Below the pieces are notes generated by a model, which saw only the letters and a program-made list of their open reading frames with translations, did not search any database and was not told the DNA's origin. Below are positions 8,478 through 17,900 of a stretch of DNA of 64,000 nt, one piece after another. The stretch lies in NCBI GenBank assembly GCA_015065385.1, contig SVQK01000040.1, forward strand, positions 1 to 64,000. Reading direction: 5' to 3'. Source of the DNA: Oscillospiraceae bacterium (lineage in GTDB: Bacteria; Bacillota; Clostridia; Oscillospirales; CAG-272). Both the position numbers and the translations under genes were made by a program. Position 1 is the first letter of the stretch. Every line of letters starts with the position of its first letter.

Positions 8478-9209
8478 TCAATAGTACCCGATGATGTGCA
8501 AGAGCGGCTTGACCCATCCGTAAACGGACCAGCGGGTCTGACCGAGGAGATATTGGGAAAAAACAAGATTCCCGAAATCCTCTGTCAGTGCTTTTGTGAT
8601 CGTCTCCGCTTCAAGTCCCGTTTCCGCCGCCAGTTCCACCGCGCTCTTCGGGCAGTCCCATGTCAGAGCCCCGAGAATGCGCCAGTTGTCCTCCTTCGCA
8701 AAACAGCGGCAGAAGGACAGGGCGTTGTCGTGATCCACCCCCGCCGGTACCTCTTCCGTGCTCGTAAAGACAAACATTCCCGGGGGATAGAGCAGGCCGC
8801 CTCCGTCGGTTCCGTACGCCCAGAAAGCAGTTCCATTCCCGGGATACGACGCCTTCTGAATGTCTTCCGGCTCCTCCTCCACTTTCTCCCAGCGGCTGAA
8901 CCACGCGGCAAACGCGGCCACGGACGCCTCCCAGATTTTTTCATCCGGAAAATACGGTTTGTCCTCCGGCGCGACATAGTCCTCCACCGCCGAAACGATC
9001 CGGGTAAGCGACGGCTCCACGCCCATGAGCGCATCGACGGACACGCTGAAAAACGCTGCGATCTTCGGCAGAAGCGCGACGTCCGGGCAGCTCTGACTCG
9101 ACTCCCATTTGCTCACCGCCTGATTCGTCACGCCGAAAACCTGCGCCAGTTCTTCCTGTGTCAGCCCTTTTTTCTTTCTCAGCGCCGCAATGTTTTCGTT
9201 CAGCTTCAT
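8478..9209 (-). CDS. XRE-family regulator with C-terminal sensory region
   Basis: A 243-residue protein whose residues about 5-60 form a classic Cro/CI helix-turn-helix (LTQEELAQVFGVTNQAVSKW). The remaining 180 residues are acidic and aromatic-rich; the last part (CPKSAVELAAETGLEAETIT) resembles a second winged-helix-like segment. No enzyme motif is seen. It is transcribed from its own promoter at 9243-9271, whose spacer holds a CCGG-type inverted repeat. Organisation and promoter resemble the XRE gene at 6460-8337, so the two may be a regulatory pair; the ligand is unknown. Confidence 0.82.
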   Translation of the reverse strand: MKLNENIAALRKKKGLTQEELAQVFGVTNQAVSKWESSQSCPDVALLPKIAAFFSVSVDALMGVEPSLTRIVSAVEDYVAPEDKPYFPDEKIWEASVAAFAAWFSRWEKVEEEPEDIQKASYPGNGTAFWAYGTDGGGLLYPPGMFVFTSTEEVPAGVDHDNALSFCRCFAKEDNWRILGALTWDCPKSAVELAAETGLEAETITKALTEDFGNLVFSQYLLGQTRWSVYGWVKPLLHIIGYY

Positions 9210-9242
9210 GCCATGGCCTCCCGTTTGGATTCTTCTGCCCTG

Positions 9243-9271
9243 ATTATACCGGATTTTCCGGCTTCACGCAA
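9243..9271 (-). promoter_or_regulatory. promoter with CCGG inverted repeat for the short XRE gene
   Basis: Minus strand TTGCGT (9266-9271), 17-base spacer, TATAAT (9243-9248), 34 bases before the start codon. CCGGATTTTCCGG (9249-9261, 5-base arms, 3-base centre) fills most of the spacer and is a likely repressor site, probably for one of the XRE proteins. Confidence 0.78.
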
Positions 9272-9488
9272 GAGAGCAGAAGTTGGGAGGGAAAGATTTT
9301 TCCAACTGACGGTTGGGAAGACGGCCGGACGGCGAGTCGGGAAAAGCTGATATCTCCGCATAACAGTGTGAACGATATCCGGGACGTCCTGCCGAAACCG
9401 CCCGCGGCTCAGGCAGTATGGGAAAACGCATTTGTGACAGTCCGCAAATCAAAACCGCGGCGGAAGCGCTTCGGGGGAGGGGGATCGC

Positions 9489-10991
9489 TCATTCCAGGGC
9501 CGCAAAGGTTTCATGGGCTTTTTCAAGGTCTTTCCGGGCCTTCTTCTCGAATTTCGCCCACATGGACGCGATGTTGGTGGATTTTGCGCCATACAGGGAG
9601 GAGATCAGGGTAGCAGAGCTCCCCCAGTTATAGATGTATCCGATGTCGTACACCCGGGTAGAGAAAATGATATCGAGCATGTCTCCGGATTCCTCGTCCC
9701 GAATGTACCGGGTCTTCAGGGCGTTGTCGTAGTAAGCCGCGGTTAAGGTTGAGACCGAAAGGGACGCCATCGCCTCGAGCACCGCGCCGGTCACCTCGAT
9801 ATCCGGACAGGTGACAGGGACGCTGACCGAGCTGACGAGCTCCGTGCTGATCATGTGGTTGTATTCCTCCTGTGCCTCGTCGTACAGCGGCATGGGGAGG
9901 AGGCCGAACTCAAATTCCGTCTCCCGCGTGTCGGCGAGACTGGAGAGGTTCCATGTCACGATCATGACCCGGCCTTCGTTGAACATCGGCAGAACCGACG
10001 CGTACAATGTGTCCCCCACCGTATGGGCGGAAAGCATGCTCGTGTCGCAGCAGACCTCTATGATCTTGTCGAAAACGTCCACGGACCGGGCGGAGCCGAG
10101 GCAGAAATCGAGCGTCCCTTCCTCGTTCCAGTCCACGATCCGCTCACCCGCGCCGAAATACATGCACATCGGCGTGTTGTGCGAAATGGAGAGGCCCCAG
10201 ACATCCTTTTTCGTCAGCTGGCCGTCGCCGTCCGCGTCGTTCGTCACGCCTGCCGTCATCTCACGGAGCTTATCGAGCGTCCAGCGGTGCTCCCGCACGA
10301 GCTCATAGGGATTCTCGAGGTTTCTGTCCCGGAGCATCTCCTTATTGAAGTACAGGCACAGGGTGCATTCGTTGTCGAGAATGGCGATATCTCCCGTCGT
10401 GATGAACAGCTTGTCGGCAATCAACAGGTTTTTGTTCGCCCGCTGATCCCACCAGCCCCGGGAGAGGTCGATCCACGGAACGGTTTTCAAATCGAGAAGC
10501 AGGCCGTCCGTCGCAAGACCGATCGTCTCGTTCATATAGGGCATGACAACATTGTAGTAAGCCTCGTCCGCCTTGACGGAATTCCGCGCGACAGAGGCAC
10601 AGTCCTCCAATTTCGTCTCGGCGATCTTGACGTCGAGCAGGTCTTCGAGCTTTGCGTTCCGGGTGAAGACCGCGTCGTTGATGAGCGTCCCGTCCAGTTC
10701 CTCCGCATAGATCTCCCGGCTTGTATAGTACTTGTCATAAGCCGGATTTCTCCAGTCGAGGAACATGATCTGCTCTCCGCCGAAGGTTTTGTCCGGAAGA
10801 TTGGCATCGATCTCTTCCGCCTCTGTCTCCGCCGGGACATCCTGCTCGGGAACAGGTTCGGGGTCAGCCGTTACGGGCGGGTCGGTCTCCGTCTTCCCAT
10901 CCCTCTGCCCGGACTGAGAGCATGAAACAGCGGGCAGCAGCAGCAGGCCTGACATAGGCAGACAAATCAGCGATTTCATACGTTTTTTCAT
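9489..10991 (-). CDS. solute-binding-type lipoprotein, paralog 1
   Basis: A 500-residue exported lipoprotein: signal peptide with C24 as probable lipid-attachment cysteine (LLLLPAVSCSQ), an acidic Pro/Glu/Thr-rich tether to about residue 62, then a domain of the extracellular solute-binding superfamily. Family landmarks shared with the other paralogs are PDKTFGGEQIMF at the domain start, WWDQRANKNL, an EF-hand-like calcium loop (D252, D254, D256-G, D263), and near the C-terminus YYDNALKTRYIRDEESGDML followed by YDIGYIYNWG. It is closest to the paralog at 53000-54493; they share long identical stretches. It stands alone, with no permease nearby. The ligand is unknown; oligosaccharide binding is inferred from the neighbourhood. 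Confidence 0.88.
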   Translation of the reverse strand: MKKRMKSLICLPMSGLLLLPAVSCSQSGQRDGKTETDPPVTADPEPVPEQDVPAETEAEEIDANLPDKTFGGEQIMFLDWRNPAYDKYYTSREIYAEELDGTLINDAVFTRNAKLEDLLDVKIAETKLEDCASVARNSVKADEAYYNVVMPYMNETIGLATDGLLLDLKTVPWIDLSRGWWDQRANKNLLIADKLFITTGDIAILDNECTLCLYFNKEMLRDRNLENPYELVREHRWTLDKLREMTAGVTNDADGDGQLTKKDVWGLSISHNTPMCMYFGAGERIVDWNEEGTLDFCLGSARSVDVFDKIIEVCCDTSMLSAHTVGDTLYASVLPMFNEGRVMIVTWNLSSLADTRETEFEFGLLPMPLYDEAQEEYNHMISTELVSSVSVPVTCPDIEVTGAVLEAMASLSVSTLTAAYYDNALKTRYIRDEESGDMLDIIFSTRVYDIGYIYNWGSSATLISSLYGAKSTNIASMWAKFEKKARKDLEKAHETFAALE

Positions 10992-11133
10992 CGGTCCATC
11001 CCCCGTTTATGACAATTATAGTTATTACTCAAATAGCTGAAATATGCGTTGATGTCAAGTATTCGTGCGATACGACAGAGAATTACAGTCATGTTCCAAC
11101 ATCCGTACCTGTACGGGCGGGACGAAATAACAC

Positions 11134-11690
11134 TCAGCCTTTGTACTTCCGGTATTTTTCCACCGCGTCGAGGACGGCGGCCATATTCTCGAGCGGGATT
11201 TCGTAGTTGAGCCATACGTTCAGGCCGAGTCCGCCCTCCTTCATCCAGAGTGACTCCACGCATGCACCGACGTGGTCGAAGATCTGGGACCGGGTGGCAA
11301 CGGGGAACAACTGACGGTCAAGGTCGAGGTCGATCGTGATGATCCGCTCCTTACGGCAGACGCGGACGAGGTTTTCCAGCCCGTTCGCGCGGAACTGTGG
11401 GTTGATGATATCGACGCCGCATTCCACGAGATCCGGCATGATCTCCCAGATGCAGCCGTCCGTGTGCATATAAATGATCTGATCCGGCTTGTACGACTTG
11501 ATCATGCCGTACAGCTTGCGGAAGCAGGGCTTCATCAGCCGTCTCCATCTCTCCGCACCGATGGCAAGTCCGGTCTGCGTTCCGAGATCGTCCCCGAAGG
11601 AGATACCCTCCCCCATGTTTGGAAGGCGGGCCGCTACCTGATAGATGTTGTACTCAAGCACCTTGTCGATGAGGTTTTCATCACATTTCC
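11134..11690 (-). pseudogene. uroporphyrinogen-decarboxylase-like gene, 5' truncated
   Basis: From about 11690 down to the stop at 11134 the minus strand encodes the C-terminal half of a URO-D-superfamily protein: GEGISFGDDLGTQTGLAIGA, then KLYGMIKSYKPDQIIYMHTD, then DLVECGVDIINPQ. This is the fold used by methyltransferase-like and URO-D-like proteins of Clostridia. Upstream of about 11690 the frame stays open, but the sequence is antisense to a real AraC gene fragment, so the N-terminal half (about 180 residues) is lost. No start codon with a ribosome binding site is seen at the break. The piece is head-to-head with the truncated AraC gene, implying a deletion that removed both 5' ends. Confidence 0.8.
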
Positions 11691-12357
11691 TCACCAATTC
11701 CATTCGTCCGGCCCGTTCTATCAGCAGCGCGGCTCCCTGTACTGGATCCAGCTCGACAACGAGTGTCCGCGTTTTCTGAATCAGACTCCCGAGGTGGTCG
11801 GCCTTCTCCGAGAGACGCTGGCCGGGTTCAAAAGGCATCTGATCCGCCCTCCTGCCTCCATTGTTTCCCGTCTGCCGGAGGCCTACCGCCTCGCAGGTTC
11901 GGAGGACAGGGAAAGCATCGCGCGCGCCTGCTCCCTCCTGACGCTGTTCGTCTTTGAGCTGGCGGAGTTCAACCGGCAGATCGAAGGCGAAATCTACCGG
12001 TACGGTTCGCTGACCAAGCTCGGAAAAGAGGCTGTCACCTTCATCACGGACAACCTTCTCTCCCCTTCCCTTGACATCAGCACCATCGCCTCGCACCTGA
12101 ACTATTCGCGCGCCCACCTCATGACGTCGTTCAAAAAGGAGATCGGCCTGACCGTCCACGAATTCATCATCCGATCGAAAATCGAATACGCGTGCGATCT
12201 GATGACCGAAATCCCCGTCACGGAGGTCGCCCTGATGCTCAATTTCTCCTCCTCCCAGCATTTTTCCAACGTGTTCAAGGCCTACACCGGCATGACTCCG
12301 ACACAATATATCGGCAGCCTGCGGCAGATTTCCGCAGAACAGGAACGGTCTTTCTGA
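11675..12357 (+). pseudogene. AraC-family regulator, 5' truncated
   Basis: From about 11675 the plus strand encodes part of an AraC N-terminal cupin (FITFPHQFHSS, then GSLYWIQLDNE) and the complete C-terminal double helix-turn-helix (DISTIASHLNYSRAHLMTSF and SSSQHFSNVFKAYTGMTPTQ). The first 60-80 residues expected of the sensor domain are missing; upstream in-frame sequence is antisense to the URO-D-like fragment. A DNA-binding C-terminal protein could still be made if an internal start were used, but none has a convincing ribosome binding site. The glycosidase gene at 12382 starts 24 bases after the stop, so it was probably this regulator's operon partner or target. Confidence 0.82.
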
Positions 12358-12381
12358 CCGGATCAAAGGAGTAAAATCTTT

Positions 12382-14172
12382 ATGGCAATCAAAATCATAG
12401 ACACTTTCAGGAACCCGGACAACTATGTGTTCATCCCCGCCTGCTGCTACGCGGGCAATCAGTTCGACGTCCTGCCTTATTCCTACCCTCCCATGTTCCG
12501 CCCGGAAGACGCGAAAATCGATATGCAGGTGACAGTTACGGATGTTCCCAGACTCGAAAAGGACGGCAGCGGTAAAATCGAAGTCACGACGGGCGACGCG
12601 GCGGTCCCCTGCGTTGGCGTTTTCTCCCCGTCCGCCGGACGCGCCGTTCTCGTCTTCACGGTACAGCAGATCGAAGGGCGGAACATCGGGCTTGCCTATG
12701 AGGGCGGGAAAATCCCCCTCACCTGGCCGGCCAGACGGGAGAAGGTCTACGGCATGACAAAGCTCTTCGAAAATCTCTCGCAGTGGGAGGATCTTCCGGC
12801 GGAGATCCCGTGCCGGGTCCTCGACTTCCCCTGCGAATCCCTCGCCCGGTTTTTCCGCGTGTTCTTCGAGAACCGCAAAATCATGGGGATGGATGCCTCC
12901 CCCCCGAAGACACTTTCACCGGAGAAACAGGCGGAGATCCAGTTGAAAAAGTTCAACGAAATGAACTGGCACGAAGGGCTCGGGATCTATATGGTCGGCA
13001 CGGACCGGAGCCATTTTCAGGTCTGGCAGCCCGGCTGGGTCGGGGGAGCCATGAGCGGGTACGCGCTGATGAAGCTCGGCGGAAAGCGCGAAACGGAACG
13101 GGCGATCAGCACGCTGTGCTTCCTCTTTTCCACCCAGTGCGAGAGCGGCTTCTTCCACGGCGTCGCGGACAATGAGGGGAACTTCTTCGGCGACGGCTTC
13201 AACGTCGAAGGAGCGGAGAGGTGGCACCTGCTCCGAAAATCCGCCGACGTGCTTGCCTTCCTCTTCAAGCATTTCGACCTCATGAAGAAAAAAGGGATCC
13301 CGATCCCGAACGAGTTTGCGGAGGGAGCCCGCAGAACCGCCGACGGATTTGTCCGGCTCTGGAAGAAATACGGTCAGTTCGGGCAATTTGTCGATGTGCA
13401 TACGGGCGAGATCCGCGTCGGAGGCTCCGCCGGCCCGGCCTCAGCCTGCGCGGGACTGGCGAAAGCGTCCGCGTATTTCGGTGAGCCGGAATACCTCAGA
13501 GTCGCCGAAGAGGCAGCACAGTCCTATTACGACGGATTTCTCTCGAAGGGATACACCGTCGGAGGCCCGGGTGAGATCCTCCAGTGTCCGGACAGCGAGA
13601 GCGCGTTCGGCCTGCTCGAGAGCTTCGCGGTCCTTTACGAGACGACGCAGAATCCGAAGTGGCTCGGATACGCAAAGGAGTGCGCCGACTTCTGCAGCAG
13701 CTGGGTGGTGAGCTATAACTATCGGTTCCCGGAAAAGAGCGAGTTCGGGCGGCACGGCATGAAATCCGTCGGCACGGTTTTCGCCAATGTCCAGAACAAG
13801 CATTCCGCGCCCGGGATCTGCACCTTCTCCGGCGACAGCCTGCTCAAGCTGGCCCGCTGGACCGGGGATCCGCTGTACCGGGAACTGATCGAGGATATTG
13901 CCCTCTCCATCCCGCAGTTTCTGTCCACGGACGAGAATCCGATCTACGACTGGAATACGGATCCTGCGCTCCGGGACGGCGATCCGGCGCTTATCGAATC
14001 GCACAAACTCCCCGCGGGCTTCATCAATGAGAGGGTCAATCTCTCCGACTGGGAGGGAGAACGCTGTGTCGGCGGCGTCTTCAACGGTAGCTGCTGGTCC
14101 GAGACGAGCAATCTGCTCACGCTGGCGGAGGTCGTCCCGTTCTCAGACGTCAGTCTATTGCATTCTTTTTGA
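12382..14172 (+). CDS. predicted intracellular six-hairpin glycosidase-like protein
   Basis: A 596-residue protein with no signal peptide; the start follows AAAGGAG. Residues 1-150 are beta-rich. From about residue 180 on, repeating helical hairpins (WVGGAMSGYALMKLGGKRET, GGSAGPASACAGLAKASAYF, SESAFGLLESFAVLYE) give the pattern of an (alpha/alpha)6 barrel used by many glycoside hydrolases and polysaccharide lyases. I cannot assign a GH family, and catalytic residues are unclear. It lies 24 bases after the truncated AraC gene and shortly before a decayed solute-binding lipoprotein gene, so a role in oligosaccharide breakdown is inferred from fold and context only. Confidence 0.75.
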   Translation: MAIKIIDTFRNPDNYVFIPACCYAGNQFDVLPYSYPPMFRPEDAKIDMQVTVTDVPRLEKDGSGKIEVTTGDAAVPCVGVFSPSAGRAVLVFTVQQIEGRNIGLAYEGGKIPLTWPARREKVYGMTKLFENLSQWEDLPAEIPCRVLDFPCESLARFFRVFFENRKIMGMDASPPKTLSPEKQAEIQLKKFNEMNWHEGLGIYMVGTDRSHFQVWQPGWVGGAMSGYALMKLGGKRETERAISTLCFLFSTQCESGFFHGVADNEGNFFGDGFNVEGAERWHLLRKSADVLAFLFKHFDLMKKKGIPIPNEFAEGARRTADGFVRLWKKYGQFGQFVDVHTGEIRVGGSAGPASACAGLAKASAYFGEPEYLRVAEEAAQSYYDGFLSKGYTVGGPGEILQCPDSESAFGLLESFAVLYETTQNPKWLGYAKECADFCSSWVVSYNYRFPEKSEFGRHGMKSVGTVFANVQNKHSAPGICTFSGDSLLKLARWTGDPLYRELIEDIALSIPQFLSTDENPIYDWNTDPALRDGDPALIESHKLPAGFINERVNLSDWEGERCVGGVFNGSCWSETSNLLTLAEVVPFSDVSLLHSF

Positions 14173-14188
14173 ACCTGTGCTATATAAT
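14158..14188 (+). promoter_or_regulatory. possible promoter of the decayed lipoprotein gene
   Basis: TTGCAT (14158-14163) and TATAAT (14183-14188) with a 19-base spacer, overlapping the 3' end of the upstream glycosidase gene and 36 bases before the lipoprotein ATG. The spacer is longer than ideal. Confidence 0.45.
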
Positions 14189-14223
14189 ATAGATGTCAAA
14201 AATCATAACGATCGGAGGATGTT

Positions 14224-14662
14224 ATGAAACGAGTGATTTGTCTGCTTCTCTCCGCAGCGATACTCGCATCCTGCTCCGAAACGGCGGCGGAACCGTCCGG
14301 AGAAACGACCGCGCCGTCGCCTGAAGCAGCGGGGAACGAAGCGGCCGAAATCCCCGAGACGGAAAAGCCCGACTTCCGGACAATCTCCCGGACGTCAAAT
14401 ACGACGGCTATACCTTCCGCGCGGTGACGCATTCCGAGAAGATCGGCATCGAGGAGGAAACGGGAGAAGCCCTGAACGACGCGATGTTCCGCCGGGATAA
14501 GGCCGTGGAGGAGCGGTTTGACGTCACCCTTGTTTCCTTGATGGAAAACGACGGGGAAGCCGCCGTCAGCGCGATGAAGCGTTCCGTCACGGCGGGAACC
14601 GACGATTATGACTGCGGATTTCTCCACATGGTCAGCGCCTCGAACGCGGCGTCCGGAGGGTA
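14224..14662 (+). pseudogene. decayed solute-binding-type lipoprotein
   Basis: It begins like the other paralogs, with ATG after CGGAGG, a signal peptide and a lipobox (LSAAILASCSE). At about 14376 the frame is broken: restoring one C in the TTCC run joins the two halves and recreates the family signature PDNLPDVKYDGYTF. The second half continues in the new frame with GEALNDAMFRRDKAVEERFD and ends in family-like sequence at about 14662 (FLHMVSASNAASGGY), after which similarity stops. The C-terminal two thirds of the binding domain are therefore absent. This is a deletion remnant next to a glycosidase gene, not a functional binder. Confidence 0.82.
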
Positions 14663-14975
14663 TTCAGAAGCGAGACTCGTACAGGTCAAAGATACTTCCG
14701 TATTCTGCCTGTGCGAGTTTTCTGTTTACAATTGCATGGGTGAGGGTGCCGCCGGAACTCCTTGTCCGGCTTGCATGCCGCATTTCCTACGCAGACCGTT
14801 CGGCGCGGACTGCCCTCATATCAGAACAAGCGATATATGTTCTTGTGAAAAATCAAAGAAACGTCTTGCATTGCGGCAGAGCGTTTGCTACAATCTTTTC
14901 ACGGACTCGGGAGAGCTTGTCTCGTAAAGACCGATTGCTTTCCCTTTTTGAGAAGGCGCGAATATGGGAGGGATT
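14663..14975 (+). other. intergenic stretch without a gene
   Basis: About 310 bases between the decayed lipoprotein gene and the next glycosidase. It contains the strong promoter at 14866-14894 and a GGGAGGG ribosome binding site at the right end. I see no coding pattern, RNA gene or repeat in the rest. Confidence 0.6.
14866..14894 (+). promoter_or_regulatory. promoter of the 1,049-residue glycosidase-like gene
   Basis: TTGCAT (14866-14871), 17-base spacer, TACAAT (14889-14894), 81 bases before the start. The segment GAGCGTTTGCTACAAT is nearly identical to the spacer and -10 of the promoter of the GH42-like gene at 56192-58477, suggesting a shared regulator. Confidence 0.78.
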
Positions 14976-17900
14976 ATGAGCTTTGAACGGTATAGCCGGA
15001 TCATGTCGGATCTGGACGTGTGCATCCGGCCGAAGAACAGTGTGACCTTCACCTTTGACGGATCCGGACGCAAAGAGGCGCGGCGGCTGTTTCTGACGGG
15101 AGAGACCAACATCGATCCCTTCTGGAAATCGGAGCCGGACTATCAGATGCTATACCGCCGCATCGACGATTCCCTGCGAAGCGATCTTGCGAACCGGGAC
15201 CGCTTCTGCCTCGATTATTCCGGAAAACGCGTCCCCTATCCGAAGATCGCATACAAAAAGCTGGTCGCGCCCCTCGGAACGCCCATGTTTATCCTGAACG
15301 ACTGTACGGACCGCTGGATCTTCGGTGTGGACGCAAAGGCCGAGGGGCTGAAGATCTTCGGGTATCTGCGCGTCACCGTCGAGGTGCGGTACCGGAAAGA
15401 GGGCGTGGACCGCCATTCGACCGTCCCGGATCCGGACGAGGTGTTCGTTCTGGACCTTCCGGCGGGGGAGTATGACTGGACGGGCTTCCAAAGAGAGATC
15501 GGGATCGATTCCGGGCGCGTCGCCAACATCGGCTTTTTCGTCGAGGGCGAGGATTACGAAGGGAAAGTGCTATTTGAAGCGCCGCGCTTTGTCTCGTCGA
15601 GCGGTCACAATCTTGCGGGACAGTTCCTGCCCCATACGGAGGACCGGCGCGGGTACAACTGGATCGGACAGAATCTGTCCCGGATCGAGTGGATCGGGCT
15701 GAAAATCACGCTGAATCAGGTGCCGGTGTTCGACGGGGAGATCTTTGAGCGCTGTCACCGGTTTTCGGAGACCGAGATCCCCCTGCCCGACCATTTGATC
15801 CGGGAGGGCGAAAACACGCTCACCGTCGCCTGTACTTCGGACTACCGGGACGCCTCCGGGTATGTTTTGCACGAATGGGGCTTCATCACGGAGAAGGACG
15901 GCGCGATCCTGTCGGTACCCGAGAGCGTCACGGTCGGCGAGCCCTTTGCCGTCTGCGTGGAGGGAAAGCAGGGGGAGACCTTCGCGTTCGCATCGGATAC
16001 GCTCGCCCTTGTCGGAAAGCCGGTACTCGGACACGACGGACTGAACGCGGTCACAATGGTGTGTAAGTCTCCCGTCAGCCGGCCTTCCTTCACGCTGAAC
16101 GGAGAGACGGCCGGGATTTCCCGGTGCGTGGAGCGGGAAAACGACGGCGTTCTGACCGGCACGGGGGATATGCTCTATATCCCGGTCGATCCCGTCAGCG
16201 TGGAGAACTATCTGAAATGGTATCTGTCGGCGCACATCGGCAATCTGCTCACCATCCGCCCGAGTTATCGCTGGAACGGTACAAGAACCCTGAATTCCGG
16301 GGTTTACCGGAAGCTTGCCGGTTTTCTGGACGCAATGGGGATCCGCTATTCCCACATGCTCGACGGACGGGAGCTGCCCGGCTGCAACTGCAATCCCTCG
16401 GTCGAAGAGCTGGATTCCGGCTCCTTCCTCGGGCGGCAGACCCATGAGTTCGACGGGCAGTTTGCGTACTGGGGGTATCGGGATGTCACAAACGATCTCT
16501 CCCAGCAAATGTTTTACGATCTGTATATCCGGATGGACCGCAGGTTCTCCGACAGGATGCACCTCCGGTATATCCCGGATAATATCCATTACACGGCGGA
16601 GAAACAATACATCTTCCGCTCTCCCGTCGAGCCGGACGACATGAAGAGCGCGGCGGAGGCGTTCGTCGGGCGTCTTCGCGCCAGCAGGAAAGGCGTTCTG
16701 CGCCACACCGGGCCTTCCATGCTGTTCAAGTATTTCTATCAGGCCGGGTACGAGTGGCTCGGGGCGGAACTCATGTACTCCCCGACGGAGCTGACGATTT
16801 CCGCGCTCCGGGGAGCGAGCCGGGTGTACGGCGGGAAGATCGGCGCCCATCTGGCCGTGCAGTGGTCCACCGATCCACACGACACGGAATCCCGGTTCCG
16901 CCGATACCGGCTCGCCCTGTTTATCTGCTACATGCAGGGGATCGACGAAATCAATACCGAAGAAGGACTCTGGCACATGGAGTCGAATTATTACGCGCAC
17001 CACCGGTTTTCCCGTGCCTGTGAACGTCATACCGCAGAACAGCAGGATCTGTACCGATTCATCTCCACCCACACGAGGCGGGGCCGGTTCTATACGCCCA
17101 TCGCGTTCGTCAGCGGACGGTATGACGGATGGAGATGCTTCGGACGCGCGAGCACATGGGGAATATCCCGGTTCGGCTTCTCGGACATGGAGCGGGCGTG
17201 GGATCTTCTCACCTGCTTCTATCCGAAGAGCGTGCTGAACACCCTGTACGTTGTCAACTGCCCCGACCGAGAGATCGGGTATTACAGCGGAACGCCCCGC
17301 GGAAACGTCGATATCGTCCCCATCGAGGCGGAGGATTTTTCTCCCTACCGCCTGCTGATCACCATCGGCTACAACCGGGCGGAGTCGGAAGACCTCAAAA
17401 AGCTGTACGAATTTGTGAGCCGGGGCGGGACGCTTCTGATCGGGTGGCCGCAGTTGTCCGTGACGGTGAACCGCGCGGATGCCGTAGCCTGTCATCATAT
17501 CTTTCAGGACGGAAAGGAGCGCGTATTTGTAAAGGACACCTATCTTTCCCATCCGGTCAGCGTATGCGAGGAGATTGAATACGACGACGTTCTTGTCCGG
17601 ACCGACGCGGGAAGGCCCCTGATCGCGGAAAAGAGGATCGGAGCGGGCCGGCTGTGCTTCGTCAACGCGAAAGAATACGCGGGATCCGAAGGAGTCATGG
17701 CGGCCTGCCGCGAGGTCATCGGCAAGCTGGCCGCAGAATGTCTGGAAAAGGAAGAGGTTTGGGCGAAAGGGGACCGGAACGTTCAGTTCACCGTGTTCGA
17801 AAAGGAGAACGGAGGCCGGGAGGTTTACTTCATCGCCACGGACTGGCACAAGGCGGATCCGGACGGAGTCGGAACGCTTTTGCTCGAAAACTGTTCCTAC

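Noticed and set aside
11272..12357. Complete 361-codon AraC-like gene on the plus strand, or a 410-codon URO-D-like gene on the minus strand
   Set aside because: Each long frame is real only on one side of about 11680; the other part is antisense to the neighbouring gene fragment and has no family resemblance.
15570..17849. 759-codon open frame on the minus strand
   Set aside because: Antisense shadow of the 1,049-residue glycosidase-like gene, which has a promoter, ribosome binding site and recognisable domains.
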